Positions 1-13,400 of a stretch of DNA of 64,000 bases are shown here, in pieces. A model generated the notes under the pieces. It was not told the origin of the DNA. It saw only the letters and a program-made list of their open reading frames with translations, and did not search any database. The position numbers and the translations under genes were made by a program. Every line of letters starts with the position of its first letter. Position 1 is the first letter of the stretch. Source of the stretch: Mytilus edulis (lineage: Eukaryota; Mollusca; Bivalvia; Mytilida; Mytilidae); the NCBI RefSeq assembly GCF_963676685.1, contig NC_092345.1, positions 84,633,592 through 84,697,591 on the forward strand, given 5' to 3'.

Positions 1-1365
1 TTCCAAGTTTTTATGGTTTTCTGTGAGGCAAAGTCTAGAAGCATAGTTTTTTAATGGTTTTAAAAAGTTTAGGGTTTTTGTTCAGTCTTTTTCTTTTCTT
101 GTCTTGCTGTAAAAATATTTTTTTCAAAGTTAGAAAAGATTTTAGTATCTGCAGGAACCTGAAGTCCTGCAAAGATTTATAAAAAAATATATGAGAAGTA
201 CATTTTGCATATATATATATTAAATACTAACTTGTAGTATTTTACTAAAAATCTATCAATAGATGAATTCTTAATGATAGTCCACCAAAAGTCATTATTC
301 CATTCTTGGAGTCATTATGAAATTAAAACTATAAAATGTTACCATGGCCTGTTTTTATGACCAAGAATGGAAATAGAAGTTTGAGATATTCCAGCAGTTG
401 TAGGTTTTAATTCCTTCTAAGATTACCTGCTTCATCAATAGGTCATAAACAAATTGATTTTACATTTCATTTATGTTGTAAATTTTATGATTCTGCACAA
501 TTATTGCATGTGTAAAATGCATTTCTTATGGAATAATCTGACTGCAGCCTTTTTCTTTCAGTCATTAATTACTTTATGAAAGGGAATATAATCAACGTAA
601 AAGCATTTTGTGACGAAAATCACGTTAATTACAATAATTATTGATGGCGTGATTAGCGATTTCATTTGGTAATTACAGGATTTGACTTTCTTAACAGATG
701 ATGTATAGATTTTTGAGTTAATTCATTTTCTGATGGTCTGAAAACTTGCTATATGCTTATTAATTTTCTTGACTATATGAGACAATCATATTTAATAGAA
801 ATTTAGTAGATTACTGATAAATTCCACAAAATTACTGTCCTTTCTTTATGTCCCAAGTCAGGAGCCTGTTGTTCAGTGGTTCTTGTTGGTTCATGTTTGT
901 CATTTTGGGCTTTTCGTAAATAACTTTGTGATGAATTAGCCCGTTCTATTTTTAGTTTGAAACAATTCACATATTACACATCAGCTGGATTGGCCTTTTT
1001 TAGCCGACTACAAAGTATTTTTTTTTCATTGTTAAAGGCCATATGATGACGAAGAGTTGCTTTAATCAACTTCTAACTCTGGTTGAAAGTTTTCACATTG
1101 GCAATACCACATCTCACATATTTTTACATTTCTAGCCATGAATTGCATCATTTATGCAGAAAATGATCCAAAATCATTTGAATCGTTTTATCTGTAACTA
1201 TCAGACCTTGAAAAAACTAGTAAGTGTAAATTGCATTCTCTTGGACTACTTCCTGTTTACACATAATCCCCTTTTATCAAAATTTAGATACACAAGTATG
1301 TGATAAGAAATGATCCATTCATTCTTTATTGCAACAATTTATTAAAGATTTTTTCTCTTTTGCAG
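1..1365. other. RBMS intron (left part), no gene seen
   Basis: AT-rich intron sequence leading to alternative exon A. No exon with RBMS similarity was found on the + strand, so the exon carrying RNP2 of RRM1 lies outside the window. A short (AT)n run is at about 207-222. Confidence 0.6.
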
Positions 1366-1424
1366 ATATGGCAAAATCATTTCAACGAAGGCCATATTAG
1401 ATGAAAATACAAAAAAATGCAAAG
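1366..1424 (+). CDS. RBMS: RBMS alternative exon A, RRM1 middle segment
   Basis: Flanked by tgcag and gtgaga. Encodes [19 protein letters not shown] plus one base of the next Gly codon; this covers the stretch of RRM1 just before RNP1. Length is 59 bp (not a multiple of 3). It enters with one base completing the previous codon and leaves one G for the next exon. This version is the closer match to vertebrate RBMS proteins. Confidence 0.92.
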
Positions 1425-4400
1425 GTGAGACAATTAATATATCAATATAATATACAGTATTTATTTTCATTGCAGATATGGCCACATTGTATCCACTAAG
1501 GCAATTATAGACCTAAGTACAAGTAAATGCAAAGGTGAGATTTCTTGTCCAAGTCCCAATATTTCTGTGGTAGTGTACATTCCTTGTTTTGTGTGTCAAG
1601 TTCATTGTTTGATTATTTCAAATGGTTCGCCAAAAATCCCCAAGACTTAGCTGTTTGTTTTAATCTCAGTCATGAGGAATTCCCAAGACTTAGCTGTTTG
1701 TTTTAATCTCAGTCATGAGGATGTTGAATATATAGATTAAAAAGATAGAATGCAGTCCCCTCCTTTATGCATGCAGCAATTGTTTATTATCTTACGTCCT
1801 TAATCCATGGTAGATGAACACTCACTACTCTTTCCTTTCTGGTTAAGGTACTACTTTTTATTTTGGTTTTGTAATGATCAATTGTTTATTAATTACAGGA
1901 TATGGTTTTGTTGATTTTGAATCTCACCAGGCAGCAGAGGTAGCTGTTCAGGCATTACAAGCCCAGGGTATTCAAGCACAAATGGCCAAGGTGAGTGTCA
2001 ATGATCTGACCAAAGTTAAAAAAAAAAAAGGCCATATCACAATATGGATTTGTATATAAAGTTAATAAAAGTTTGACCTTTCTAGTGGTCAAGCTCTGAC
2101 AATCTCATAATTTAACTGTCATTTATAATCAATGTAAACAGTATATATACGAAATAAGCAGTTCTTTTCCATATAACCAGGTCACTTTAAAATAATATCC
2201 AAAAATATAAAAACACAATTTATAATATTGATGTGTCTGAAGCACTTTATAGGGAACGCTCAAACCAAAGTATTTGAAAGCTAAGGATGTATATTAAGTA
2301 CTATATTACATTAGCTATATGACCAAAGGGCAACTTAAAATAATAGTCAAAACCCATCTAAAGTCAAATTTGCCTGAGGGAGTTTCTTATTTCTTAAAAT
2401 TGAACATCGATAGAAAACCAAATACAAAACATTAGCTTTCTTTATTTCCAACAAGATAACAAAAATCTCATTAAATTGTGGCTGTTTTATTGTTGTAGCT
2501 GTTTTAGTTATTGTACTTGGTCATGAAATGGATTTCCCTATCATTCAATAAAAATGCTTTGAGCAACAGATCAATTACAATATTCATCAAATTCAATTTG
2601 TTCCCTGCTTTATTTGGGACATCAGGACACGTTGTCGCTGGTACATCACAAATTTCACAGATCAATTCAAACTGCATTTTCTAGTTGTCAATACATTGAA
2701 AAAGTTTTTCCGATTGAATGAGAATTAAATAACAACATGTTGTAATACAATGCTGCCGATTACAGTTTGCAGGAGACTGTTATAGACAAGAAAATATTGA
2801 ATCATCAAGTCAATTGCTTTTGCTTAGGAAAATCCATTTACTTGGAAGGGGAATTTTGTTTGTGGTTAAGGATCAGTGTATATTTGATTTGTATTAATGT
2901 TAAGATGGTTAGGTTCTGACAAAGGCTCATTATATTACTGTAAACTAAAAGCTCTTGTTACAATTGACATTTTTTACTTTTGTGAATCAAATGCATTGAA
3001 TTTCATTTAAAATAAGTTTCAAATACCAAAATGCTTCACAACATACTCTTCCTTTCTACAGTACATGTAGGTATGGACTATTTAATCATATAAAAGCACT
3101 AACTAGACTAGGAAGTATTCTGATTTTCTGTCACCATATTTTTTTTATACAAGCATTTTTTAATTCAGCTTTATATAAAAAAGAAGATGGGGTATTATTG
3201 CCAATGAGACAACTGTCCACAAGGGACCAAAATTACACAGAAATTAACAACTATAGGTCACCATATGGCCTTCAATAATGAGCAAAGCCCATACCTCATA
3301 GTCAGCTGTAAAAGGCCCCGAAATGACAATGTAAAACAATTCAATTGAGAAAACTAACGACCTAATTTATGTTATACTGTTTCCAGATTATTTGAAATAA
3401 ACATTAGCTAAATAAGTCTGATAACAACCTGCCACGTTTGTTAGATGTAAAAAAATTAGCTTTTTAGAGAGACTCCCCAGACAATACTCAGCCATATTTC
3501 TACAATAACATACAATGTCCAAACAATTATATGCTTGGAAACAGATCAATATTTGAATGACAATCTCTAAGTTATTTCCAATCTACTCTGTCTAAATGGA
3601 TGAAAGGAAAAATATGTTTTCTTAGAATTAAATAAGAGATTGTGTTGTGATCATTATGTTAGTCATTTGTCATGACAATTGATATTCTTTTGCATGAAAA
3701 ATAAAGAATAATAAGATATTAATTCAATAGAACTCCTATTTAGTTACTAGATTTGGGTAATCTGATACGAGTTCTAAATGGCTTATAACAAGCTTGATGA
3801 TGTAAAAGGATGTCTTTTTTTCTATCCATGTGTGTAGGGGTTTCTCTGGGCTGTTATGTTAATTTTTCAATGTTCATAGATATATCAAATATAAGTCATT
3901 TCTGATAACACACACCAGAAAAAAACAGTATTTAGTATGTGCTAATCACTGTGGTGGTCTATGAAATGTAACAAGCTAATTTCCTGTAAAAAGAGTAAGA
4001 GAGTTTTGTGTTTTAAATTGTTTAATAAGATATAACCTTACTGAAGAAATCAGATTACTACATTCAGTGAATCAAACAGTGCACTTTAAACAGTGCATCT
4101 ATATTCTTACCAAGTGTTTCTTTTCAATCAACAAATTTTCTGAATAAAAATGAGGAGACCCCCTATTTCCCTCTTAATCAAAATGAAAACTATATGTGTG
4201 TTGGTATAATGGAAAATCTTTTTACTTAATATGTAGAATGGTTCAGTGATGATATTGTTTAGAAATTTAAATGATTTTTTCACATGCTTTTCAAATTGTT
4301 CTATGTAGGACAAAACAAGTAGGTTATATTTCATATGTGCCCCTTAGGTCATTGATTAAATTGTAATTTCATTTGGTATTTTACTTTCTCTTTATTTTGT

Positions 4401-7400
4401 TTGACATATTAGATCTTCTTTACAAAACAAACATTAAGTATCATATTTCTTCATATTTCTATCCTACTGTTACAAGCAAAGAAGTGTTTCTTTTCAGTAA
4501 AGAAATTATTCATTTAATCCCTTTTTTAAGAAACTCTCTTAGCATAACCACATGTTAAAGGATTTGTTGAAGTGAAAAAAAGTTTACAGTTTTATGAATT
4601 TGTTAGGTTTTATGAAGAGAATTTATACAGATGTTTTACACTAAAAAAGTGCAGCTGTTTAAGGTTGAATTGTTACAGATACAACAATATATTAACAGTC
4701 CATGGAAAGATCTGAGGGTCTATAAATTGATAGGAGGGTTTAATGTAAAAAAAAGTAGCTCAAAATAGGTTAGCTAAATCACTTAGGTGGCAGGTCTTAA
4801 ACTTCCGTTACATAAACTCTATTTTCCATATTTGCTATGAAATTAATATAAAGTCAGTTCTATAAATGTAAAAATTTATCACAACACAGTTCAAAAGAGA
4901 ATTTAACAACTCTAGTTTGGCAGATACTGAAAACATGTTTTATTTCTTGTGGGTATTTTGAGGTCACATGATACATGTGTACTTAAATCCAGCTGACATT
5001 GATTTAGTCCTTAAAATTTCAAATAAAGGTGGTCCAACAGTCGAATTTTTAAAATTGCAACATTCTTTTTCATAAAAACACAATTCTTATCAAATCATTT
5101 CAAATGTTTTATGCTTTTCCACTAAAAGTAGAAAATTTATCAACATATGGCAGTTTTCAGCAAATTGAATTTTTAAATGATTATATTGTACCAGACGTGT
5201 CATTTGAGATGAGGCGGTATTCTTCATCTATCTATACACATGAATGCCCACATACCTTTAAGGGTAATGAAAGCATCTTGTTTAAATTAATGATACAGTA
5301 TGGGTGTAAAGCATGAACAATTTGACGAGATAAAGTGTCAGTGGAATTTTTTTTATAAATTTTTTAATGTGTGTTAAGTAATGCATGTTTTATGGTTATC
5401 ATTTTTTTTTCAAGGATATTATCTGTTTTAGAGTAGCTCATGTTTTATGTGAATCATATGTTTATTGACATAATCCAGTTTTTAGTTAATTTATTCGTGT
5501 GTCAAAAAATGGCATTTGAGAAATACGAGAAGGCAACAGAAATAAATTTTGCAATACCTAGTTATGAAAAAATAGATACTAATTAACCAAAAGCTTTTAT
5601 TTTGAGAATATCAGTTTAGCCCCCAGCAGACAGGAAGCTGGTTTCCTGTTCAGATAAGCGACTGGTTAGTGTATTAATCACTGACCTTGAGATTTAGATT
5701 GCCCCTAGAATGTTGGTTAAAAATGTTTACTGAAAAAAATAAGTAACACCACTAAAACAAACACATAACAATGAAAATATGGATAAAATTTGAAAAAGAA
5801 TTTTATATTCATGCTCAAATTTACTGGTCCCCCAGGTTTTCTGCAGGTATTCATGCTTCAATTTTGGTTTTATTTACCTGTTATGTCAGTTTATTTCAAC
5901 AGTTGTGAAATCTGAGTTGACTTTGGGTTTATGGTTGTTGACCCAATGTAAATGGAATTTTGCCAAAAAAAATCAATTATACTTGTCATAAAAAGTAAAA
6001 TAGTTGAATTATTATCTTCCATTTAAATTATATATGATATTTTAATCATTATTTATATTTCATGCTGGTGCATTTAATTAATATGGGTCTTGTTTTATTT
6101 CAGTACTTTTGCAATAAAAAATCTTATGGGATCAATCATCAGCGTTGGGCATTATATATTAATCTATAGCTTAATTTTCTTCATTGATACCCATTGTGAT
6201 AGTAAGATATTTGCGTTTTAAATTGGAACATGCCTATGGTATTTTTGTGGGGAAAGGTTTTTTTTATCAAGATAAATATTAGAATAGTGAAGTTTGTGTT
6301 TTGAGAGGTTGCTTGAACCATGTTTTCATAATGAGATGATATTCAAGTTAAATTTAATAATTGTTTACTTTTGAGCTGTGAGGGTTTTCCGATCATATTC
6401 ATTAAAAGTACATGTAAAGTAATGAATGTTTGGTCTTTAAATAAGTCAATCTTTTTTTGCACCAAAATCACCGACTGGTTTGATATTATTTAATTGTATT
6501 TTGAAAGTAAATATCAAGTGCTGGTAGTTTATTGATAAAAATCACATCTTATACAATAACATGACAATTACACCCCTAGTAATTCAAACTGTCGCACAAA
6601 TTTATTGACACCTTAAAAGGGTATATGGCATCAGGGAAAATTGATTTATAATTGTATGGCTTGCATGTTTAAGCTCATTCTTGTTCAGTATGATCGGAAT
6701 AAAATGTGACAAGAAATAAATTGTATTTGTCATTGGAAATGAGAGGTAAAATTGTTTGTATGGAGTCCAGTGTGTTTGGTTATGTAAATTGTAAATGGCT
6801 GATCCTTGATTTATCATCTTAATATGCCTTCTTTACCATTTTTTCAGACATAATGGCACATAATTAAAGGTCAATTTTCAGAATATTGATTAGATGACAA
6901 AATACAATGGCATTTTATTGGTAAATTAGACAAGCCAAAATTTTGATGTGTGCAGGTTTCAATTTGCAAGAAAATCCATAACCCCAAATAGAGGTTAATA
7001 GAATTTTAAAATTGGGATCATTTGTTATATGTAATGTTAAACTGAGTAAAAAATCTAATAAATGTCTTATATCGAAATAGAAATAGCATTCAACAATCAT
7101 TCAATCAAAATAGATATGATGTCAAACATACTTAAAAAAAATACCCAAATTCAAATCATATAGTTGAATATGACAATGCAAAACCTAATATACTTCATGT
7201 AGATACATTTTCTGATTGTGGTTCCTTGGGAACCTGCCATGTTCTTTCATCCTTGGGTTGATATAATGATCTTTTGTCCTTGGGAAGCTGCAGCATTCTT
7301 TCATCCTTGGGTATCTGCAATGTTCTTTTATCCTTATTTAGATGCAATGTTCTTTTGTTCTTAGGTAGCTGTAATGTTCTTTCATCCTTGGGTTGCTTAA

Positions 7401-10400
7401 TGGTCTGTTATCCTTTGGTAGCTGTAATGTTCTTTTATCCTTGGGTAGCTGTAATGTTCTTTCATCCATGGGTAGCTGCAATGTTCTTTCATTCTTTGGT
7501 AGCTGTAATGTTCTTTCGACCTTGGGTTGCTGTAATGTTCTTTTATCCTTGGATAGCTGTAATGGTCTTTCATCCTTGGGTTGCTTAATGGTCTGTTATC
7601 CTTTGGTAGCTGTAATGTTCTTTTATCCTAGGGTAGCTGTAATGTTCTTTCATCCTTGGGTAACTGCAATGTTCTTTCATTCTTTGGTAGCTGTAATGTT
7701 CTTTCGACCTTGGGTTGCTGTAATGTTCTTTTATCCTTGGATAGCTGTAATGGTCTTTCATCCTTGGGTTGCTGTAATGTTCTTTAATAGAAATGTTCAC
7801 TTTGCTCTGTTTTATCAGAAAAATAAACATTGATTTAAAAAAGCAAGCAATCTTTACAGTACATGTATTATTTTTCAGCAACAAGAACAAGATCCTACCA
7901 ACTTATACATTGCCAATTTGCCAATACAATACACAGAAACACATTTAGAAAATATGTTTAAGGAATATGGTACTGTTATATCTACAAGAATTTTAAGAAA
8001 CCCTGATGGTGTCAGTAAAGGAGTAGGTTTTGCAAGAATGGAATCGAAAGAAAAATGTGAACAAATTATAACTGTTTTTAATGGAAAACTTGTACCAGGT
8101 ATGTGCCTTTTTTTACAATATACATACTTATTATCTTTTTTATTAACCTTATTCACCTGCTTTGAAGAAATATTAATAAAGTTTTTTAAAGTAATTAATC
8201 TGTAGTATTCTATAATTATGATATTAGATTTTATCGTCTGTGGTGACCCCCAAACTTTCTTTCTTGCATGATTTTATCTTTTAATTACAAAGTTCAAATA
8301 TCGTAAATTTTAAATTTTTTCCATAGAATATCAGGTTGGTGTCATATATCACCACCTGACTTGAGAGATTGAATATAGTGATATAGTGGGCAATAATACC
8401 AAAGTTGATATTGTCCTATATATCACCCTTTTATGTTAATGATTGGCGTTAAAGACCTATAACTTGAGAGCTTTGATCGCAGATATGGCCATTTAAGGGC
8501 ACTAAGGGAAAGGTTTCATTTCTAATTAGATGTTAACAGCTTATGTCAGGACTTTTATACATTTACAGTCTGTGTTCTAATTATTTTAATGCAGAAATTT
8601 ACGTTAAGAGAAGAAACTCTCTAACTTGTATTTGGTTGTATTAATTTTGAATTTTAATATGAACTACTTTTAAATACAAAAGGTGCTGAAATTTGTGTAA
8701 ATCTGCTCTATACATTTACAGCCATTTATTGTATTCACTCTATTACAATACTGCGTTTCAGTAAAAGTTTTCCTTGCATAGGTAAAAGGGCTAATTTTAG
8801 ATTAAAAAATAGTATACCTGCATAAATCTTTTTTGAAAAACACCATTAATAGCAGTGTTATGAAAAATTCGGTGAAGCTTTAACTTAGTTTGCATAACAA
8901 AGGTGTAGTAACGAGCCCACGTTGACAAACAATTCATCCTGAAACGTGGTATGTCAAACTAAATACCTTGGCATTTAAAAATTTGTATACATTACTTAAG
9001 GCTTATACGGTTCACAGCTGCCTACACTGTGTGACATAAAAAAAAATCTTATTTAACAGTGCAAAGGAAAATCTGTAACAAAAACTGTAATTTTTCTTGT
9101 TTTTAAGCCATTTTTTTTAATTAGAAAATACACATATGTGACAATGCTAACAAAAACTGCACACGCATATCAATTATTTTGTTTTTTTGAAAATGCAACA
9201 CCCAAAATTCCTTGAAATTAGTACACATAATAACTTTCAATAGGAAAATTTCAGGAGTAGATATAAACCCATTTAAATGTAAATTTTGAAGAGAGAAGTA
9301 TTTATGATCAAGATTATGTTAGCATGATATATCAAGTTGTAACTTGATGTGAAGTATTATTCTTACATCATTTGTCAAATAAAAAATGTGTTACCATAGC
9401 AACTAGTCATATATTTAAAATCTCAAGAATAATAGCTGAATAAGAGACTACAATGAAGTGAACAATCTGTTGGGAGTTCATTTTTAATAGAGAGCAAATC
9501 TGATAAGTTGTCAACACTTCTTTTATTAAAAAATACTCTGACAAAAAACAAAATATTGACTATCAGTCTGCAAATCTGATGCTAAAACTGTTGCTCTAAA
9601 ATTTTGCATTTACTGAGATGATCTTAATTAAGATTTCATATTTTATTAAAAACTTTTAAAAAAAACTCAAACCAAACCTAATCTACATTTGTACCAAAAA
9701 TGATAAACACACATCATCAAAATTGAATCTTTCTTCTTTAATTTGGCAATATTTATCTTTTATCTTTTTCGTTTTTAGGCAGTACAGAACCTATGATAGT
9801 CAAACTTGCTGATGGTGGAAATAAGAAAAAGACACCACAAGCTCTCACAATTCCTACAAAAATTTGGGCTGATGCAACTAGAGATGTAAGTTACTTTTTC
9901 TGTCAAGGGGAGATTACTCTAGATAAAAAGGATTTCATTGAGATCATTGTAGAGTAGAATATCCTAATTAAAATAAGGTAGACTGATCTGAATAGACAAA
10001 ATAATATGAGAGGAAGATATTGTTAAAACATAACTAAGATGAGAGAACTGATGCTCTGCTTAGAAACTAGTTACTCATCCCAGCTCTCTTTGCTTCAATG
10101 AAGTATTAATTTCTTATTATATTTTGTAGTTACTAATTCCATCATCTGCGTATGCTGACCAAGCAAGTATTATAGCTCAACAAAATGGGTAAGTTTTTAC
10201 TTTATAGTCGAAATATAGTACAGTATTTGCATATTTACTTCTGTAGTTGTCACACTGATGGACTTTCATTCCTATATTGTTCCATCCACCCAAAAGACAG
10301 TGCTTCTGTAAGGATTAAAATGATGCATTTGGATGGGAAATTTTCGATAAAAATCTATTTGATACATGTATTGTAAAACTACCTGTAGGAAAATTTTATG

Positions 10401-13400
10401 TGAAGTGTGTTTGACTATTGTTAGGCTGTTTATAGTTTAAATGTTGGCAAATGTTTTATGAATTTGGCTTCCTTACATTTAGTCAGAAGAATATCTGATG
10501 AAGGTAATTCCATAAACTTGTCATGTGCACTGAAACAGTAATCATATGATTATTTCACTGTGTGATAGTTTGATGTACATCCAAAAGTCTTTGCACTTAT
10601 TATTATTATTTTTTTGTATCTTGTTTATTATTTTTGACTCGACCACCCTTATTCTCTTCAGCTTGATTATGTTTTTTACATATATGTATTCTCAACTTCA
10701 TATATTTTTATGCCCCACCTACGATAGTAGAGGGGCATTATGTTTTCTGGTCTATGCGTCCGTTCGTCCGTTCGTTCGTTCGTTCGTTCGTCCGTCTGTC
10801 CCGCTTCAGGTTAAAGTTTTTGGTCAAGGTAGTTTTTGATGAAGTTGAAGTCCAATCGACTTCAAACTTAGTATACATGTTCCCTATGATATGATCTTTT
10901 TAATTTTAATGCCAAATTAGAGGGTTTACCCCAATTTCACGGTCCACTGAACATAGAAAATTATAGTGCGAGTGGGGCATTCGTGTACTGAGGACACATT
11001 CTTGTTATTTATGTTTTATAGGCTAAATGATGTTTTTTTTTATCTGCTTTCAACTTATTTATGTTTTATAGGCTAAATGATGTTTTTTTTTATCTGCTTT
11101 CAACTTATTTATGTTTATAATAAGCTTATATTAAATTTTTTCAGACTTGCTGCCCAGCAGTTGCTTAGCCAAGGCCTTCTCCCTAGATACTCCATGGCAA
11201 CCACACCCCAAACCACATACCAAGTTCATCAGTCAGCAGGTGCAGCAGGCTGGGTCCATCCTAGTGGCTACATAGTTCAACCACCAATGGCCCATGTAAG
11301 CCCATTTTCTTATTATAGTGGCCAGGCACAAGGTTTGATTGATCCGTCAAATTGAAAATAAATTGTGAACTTTTATATGAACTTACTTCATGAACAAATG
11401 ATTGTTAATATGCTTAGTGGAATATGAGTGGATGATTTGTGGATATTGTGTATTAAGTGTGGCACATTAATGTGAAATACAATTTCAAATTCTTTATGAA
11501 AATACTTTTATCAACAATCAGTTTCATATTCTGCAGAGAAACTTTTTAGAAGTGAAAGTATTTCTTGCGCAATATGAGATGTCCTAAAAAGTATATATAT
11601 ATATAACACCAATTTGATCAATTGCTATTTGGATGTTTAAGGAAGAATAAAATAGTAAATGCCATGTATTTTGATGCAATTGAAATATGGTAATAATTAT
11701 TGATAGACTTAAATATAAAACAGTTAAGAAGAATTTTGTGGCAGTATTTCACATTAATCTTTAGCACTTTCATTTTAATTTGAATGTAGTATTTTGGGCA
11801 GAATTTATCATCATGTACATTTTAGCAGATTTTAGATAACACATTCTTAAGTCATTTTTATTTCGATTTTATTTGATTTTATTTTTGTGTAGGATAGTTA
11901 TTTTTGGTCAATGACCATCTTTAGAAAACCATGAATGAGTGTACATATTTTTTTTATTGTTACTGACGCAATGAATTTGTAACTGAAATTATACTGGCGT
12001 ATAAAATATCATACAGTGTTGGTAAAAATTTTGGCGGAAAAATGCATTTGAACCATAATTGGAGAGGGATTTTTGAAAATGCAGGAAAGGAATTGAAGAA
12101 TGAATAAAGAATTTAAGGTAGTTCAGAGATAAAAAATACCAAAAGACGATCTTTTTATCAGAGAAACATGCCAAAGAAATTAAAGTTATTATTGTTCAGA
12201 ATATACATTGTAATAAAACGTTATCATGGTAATTCAGATCTCCTTATTGATGTTGTAAACCTAAGATTATCATATCCTTATTTCTTCATTTAGAAAAGTT
12301 TGTCATCTTTTGCAGTTTATTTTTATTTACTCTCTTCTTTGTTGTGCAACTTTAAAAACTTATTTATTGAGTAATATTTATGATTACATAGCTATATTTA
12401 TAGAAGTTTGCCCAATTATCTATCATATGCCTACAGACCACCTTGGAATTGAACTGTCCCCTTTAAACTTTTTTTTAACTGACTAATTTTCTATAAGTCT
12501 AGATTTTTATTTTAATTTCTGTTTGTTATCATAGTTTATTTAATTCATCCTCTATTTAAAAAGAAAAAGGCTAAAGAAGTGAACATTGTCAATGAATTAT
12601 AGCTTTTTGCATCTAATTTTATTTGCAAATTTAGTTTAAAGACCTAATGCTAGCATCTTGGCTAATCTTTGGTAATTCTACTAACGAAAATTGGATAATT
12701 TATGCTAGCATTGAGTAAGGTCTGATTCTGTTTCAGATTGTTCCGTCATCAACGATGTACACTGGTACCCCATGTATCCAGTCCACGCTTCCCTCTTTAT
12801 CTGCTCAAATGGGACAGCTACACATTTCCCAAGGCTCGGTAGGCCAATGATCGTCTTGGGCAATGCATTAACATTTAGTTATTGAATCAATCACCTCAAA
12901 CTTAGAATTTGTGTTGTCCGCTTTTTAAGCTGCAAGTAGAATATTAACAATGTGAAAATTAACTTTTTTTATATATTTTTTTCAATAAGATTTTTTCTCA
13001 ATTTTAATTAATTAAATGATTAATTCACCATTTTTTTCTGGCTGTTTTTTTAAAATGATGTTGAAATTGTGAAGGAAACAGTTTCTTTCTTTTTGCCCTC
13101 ATTCAAAATTATGAAAAGAATTCCACTTGCAGTTTCTCTACATTTGCTTTTGAATATCTTTTTTTTATTAGTGAATTTCATTGTGTAACTGTAGAGATCT
13201 GTGTTGATAGCTTGGAATGAAACATTCAAAATATTAAAATCAAAATCTGGAATGCCAAAACACTTTATTTTGTGTCCTGCTTGTCCAATGTGAGTGGAAC
13301 CAAATATTATAAGAAGCATGATATTTTGTTTAAAGCCTTTTAGGATTGCAGCATGAATGATTAGACAAATTTCTATACACACATCCAGTTAGTTTCAGTT

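Larger units (their letters stand above)
1991..7878. other. RBMS intron, AT-rich
   Basis: A 5.9-kb intron between the RRM1 and RRM2 exons. It holds one dispersed mussel repeat (3177-3373) and the minisatellite at 7218-7788. The rest shows only short AT-rich chance frames. Confidence 0.7.

Noticed and set aside
7274-7890. Open frames of 101-146 codons on both strands
   Set aside because: They are products of the 27-bp minisatellite, whose unit is a multiple of three; repeated [13 protein letters not shown] peptides carry no domain.
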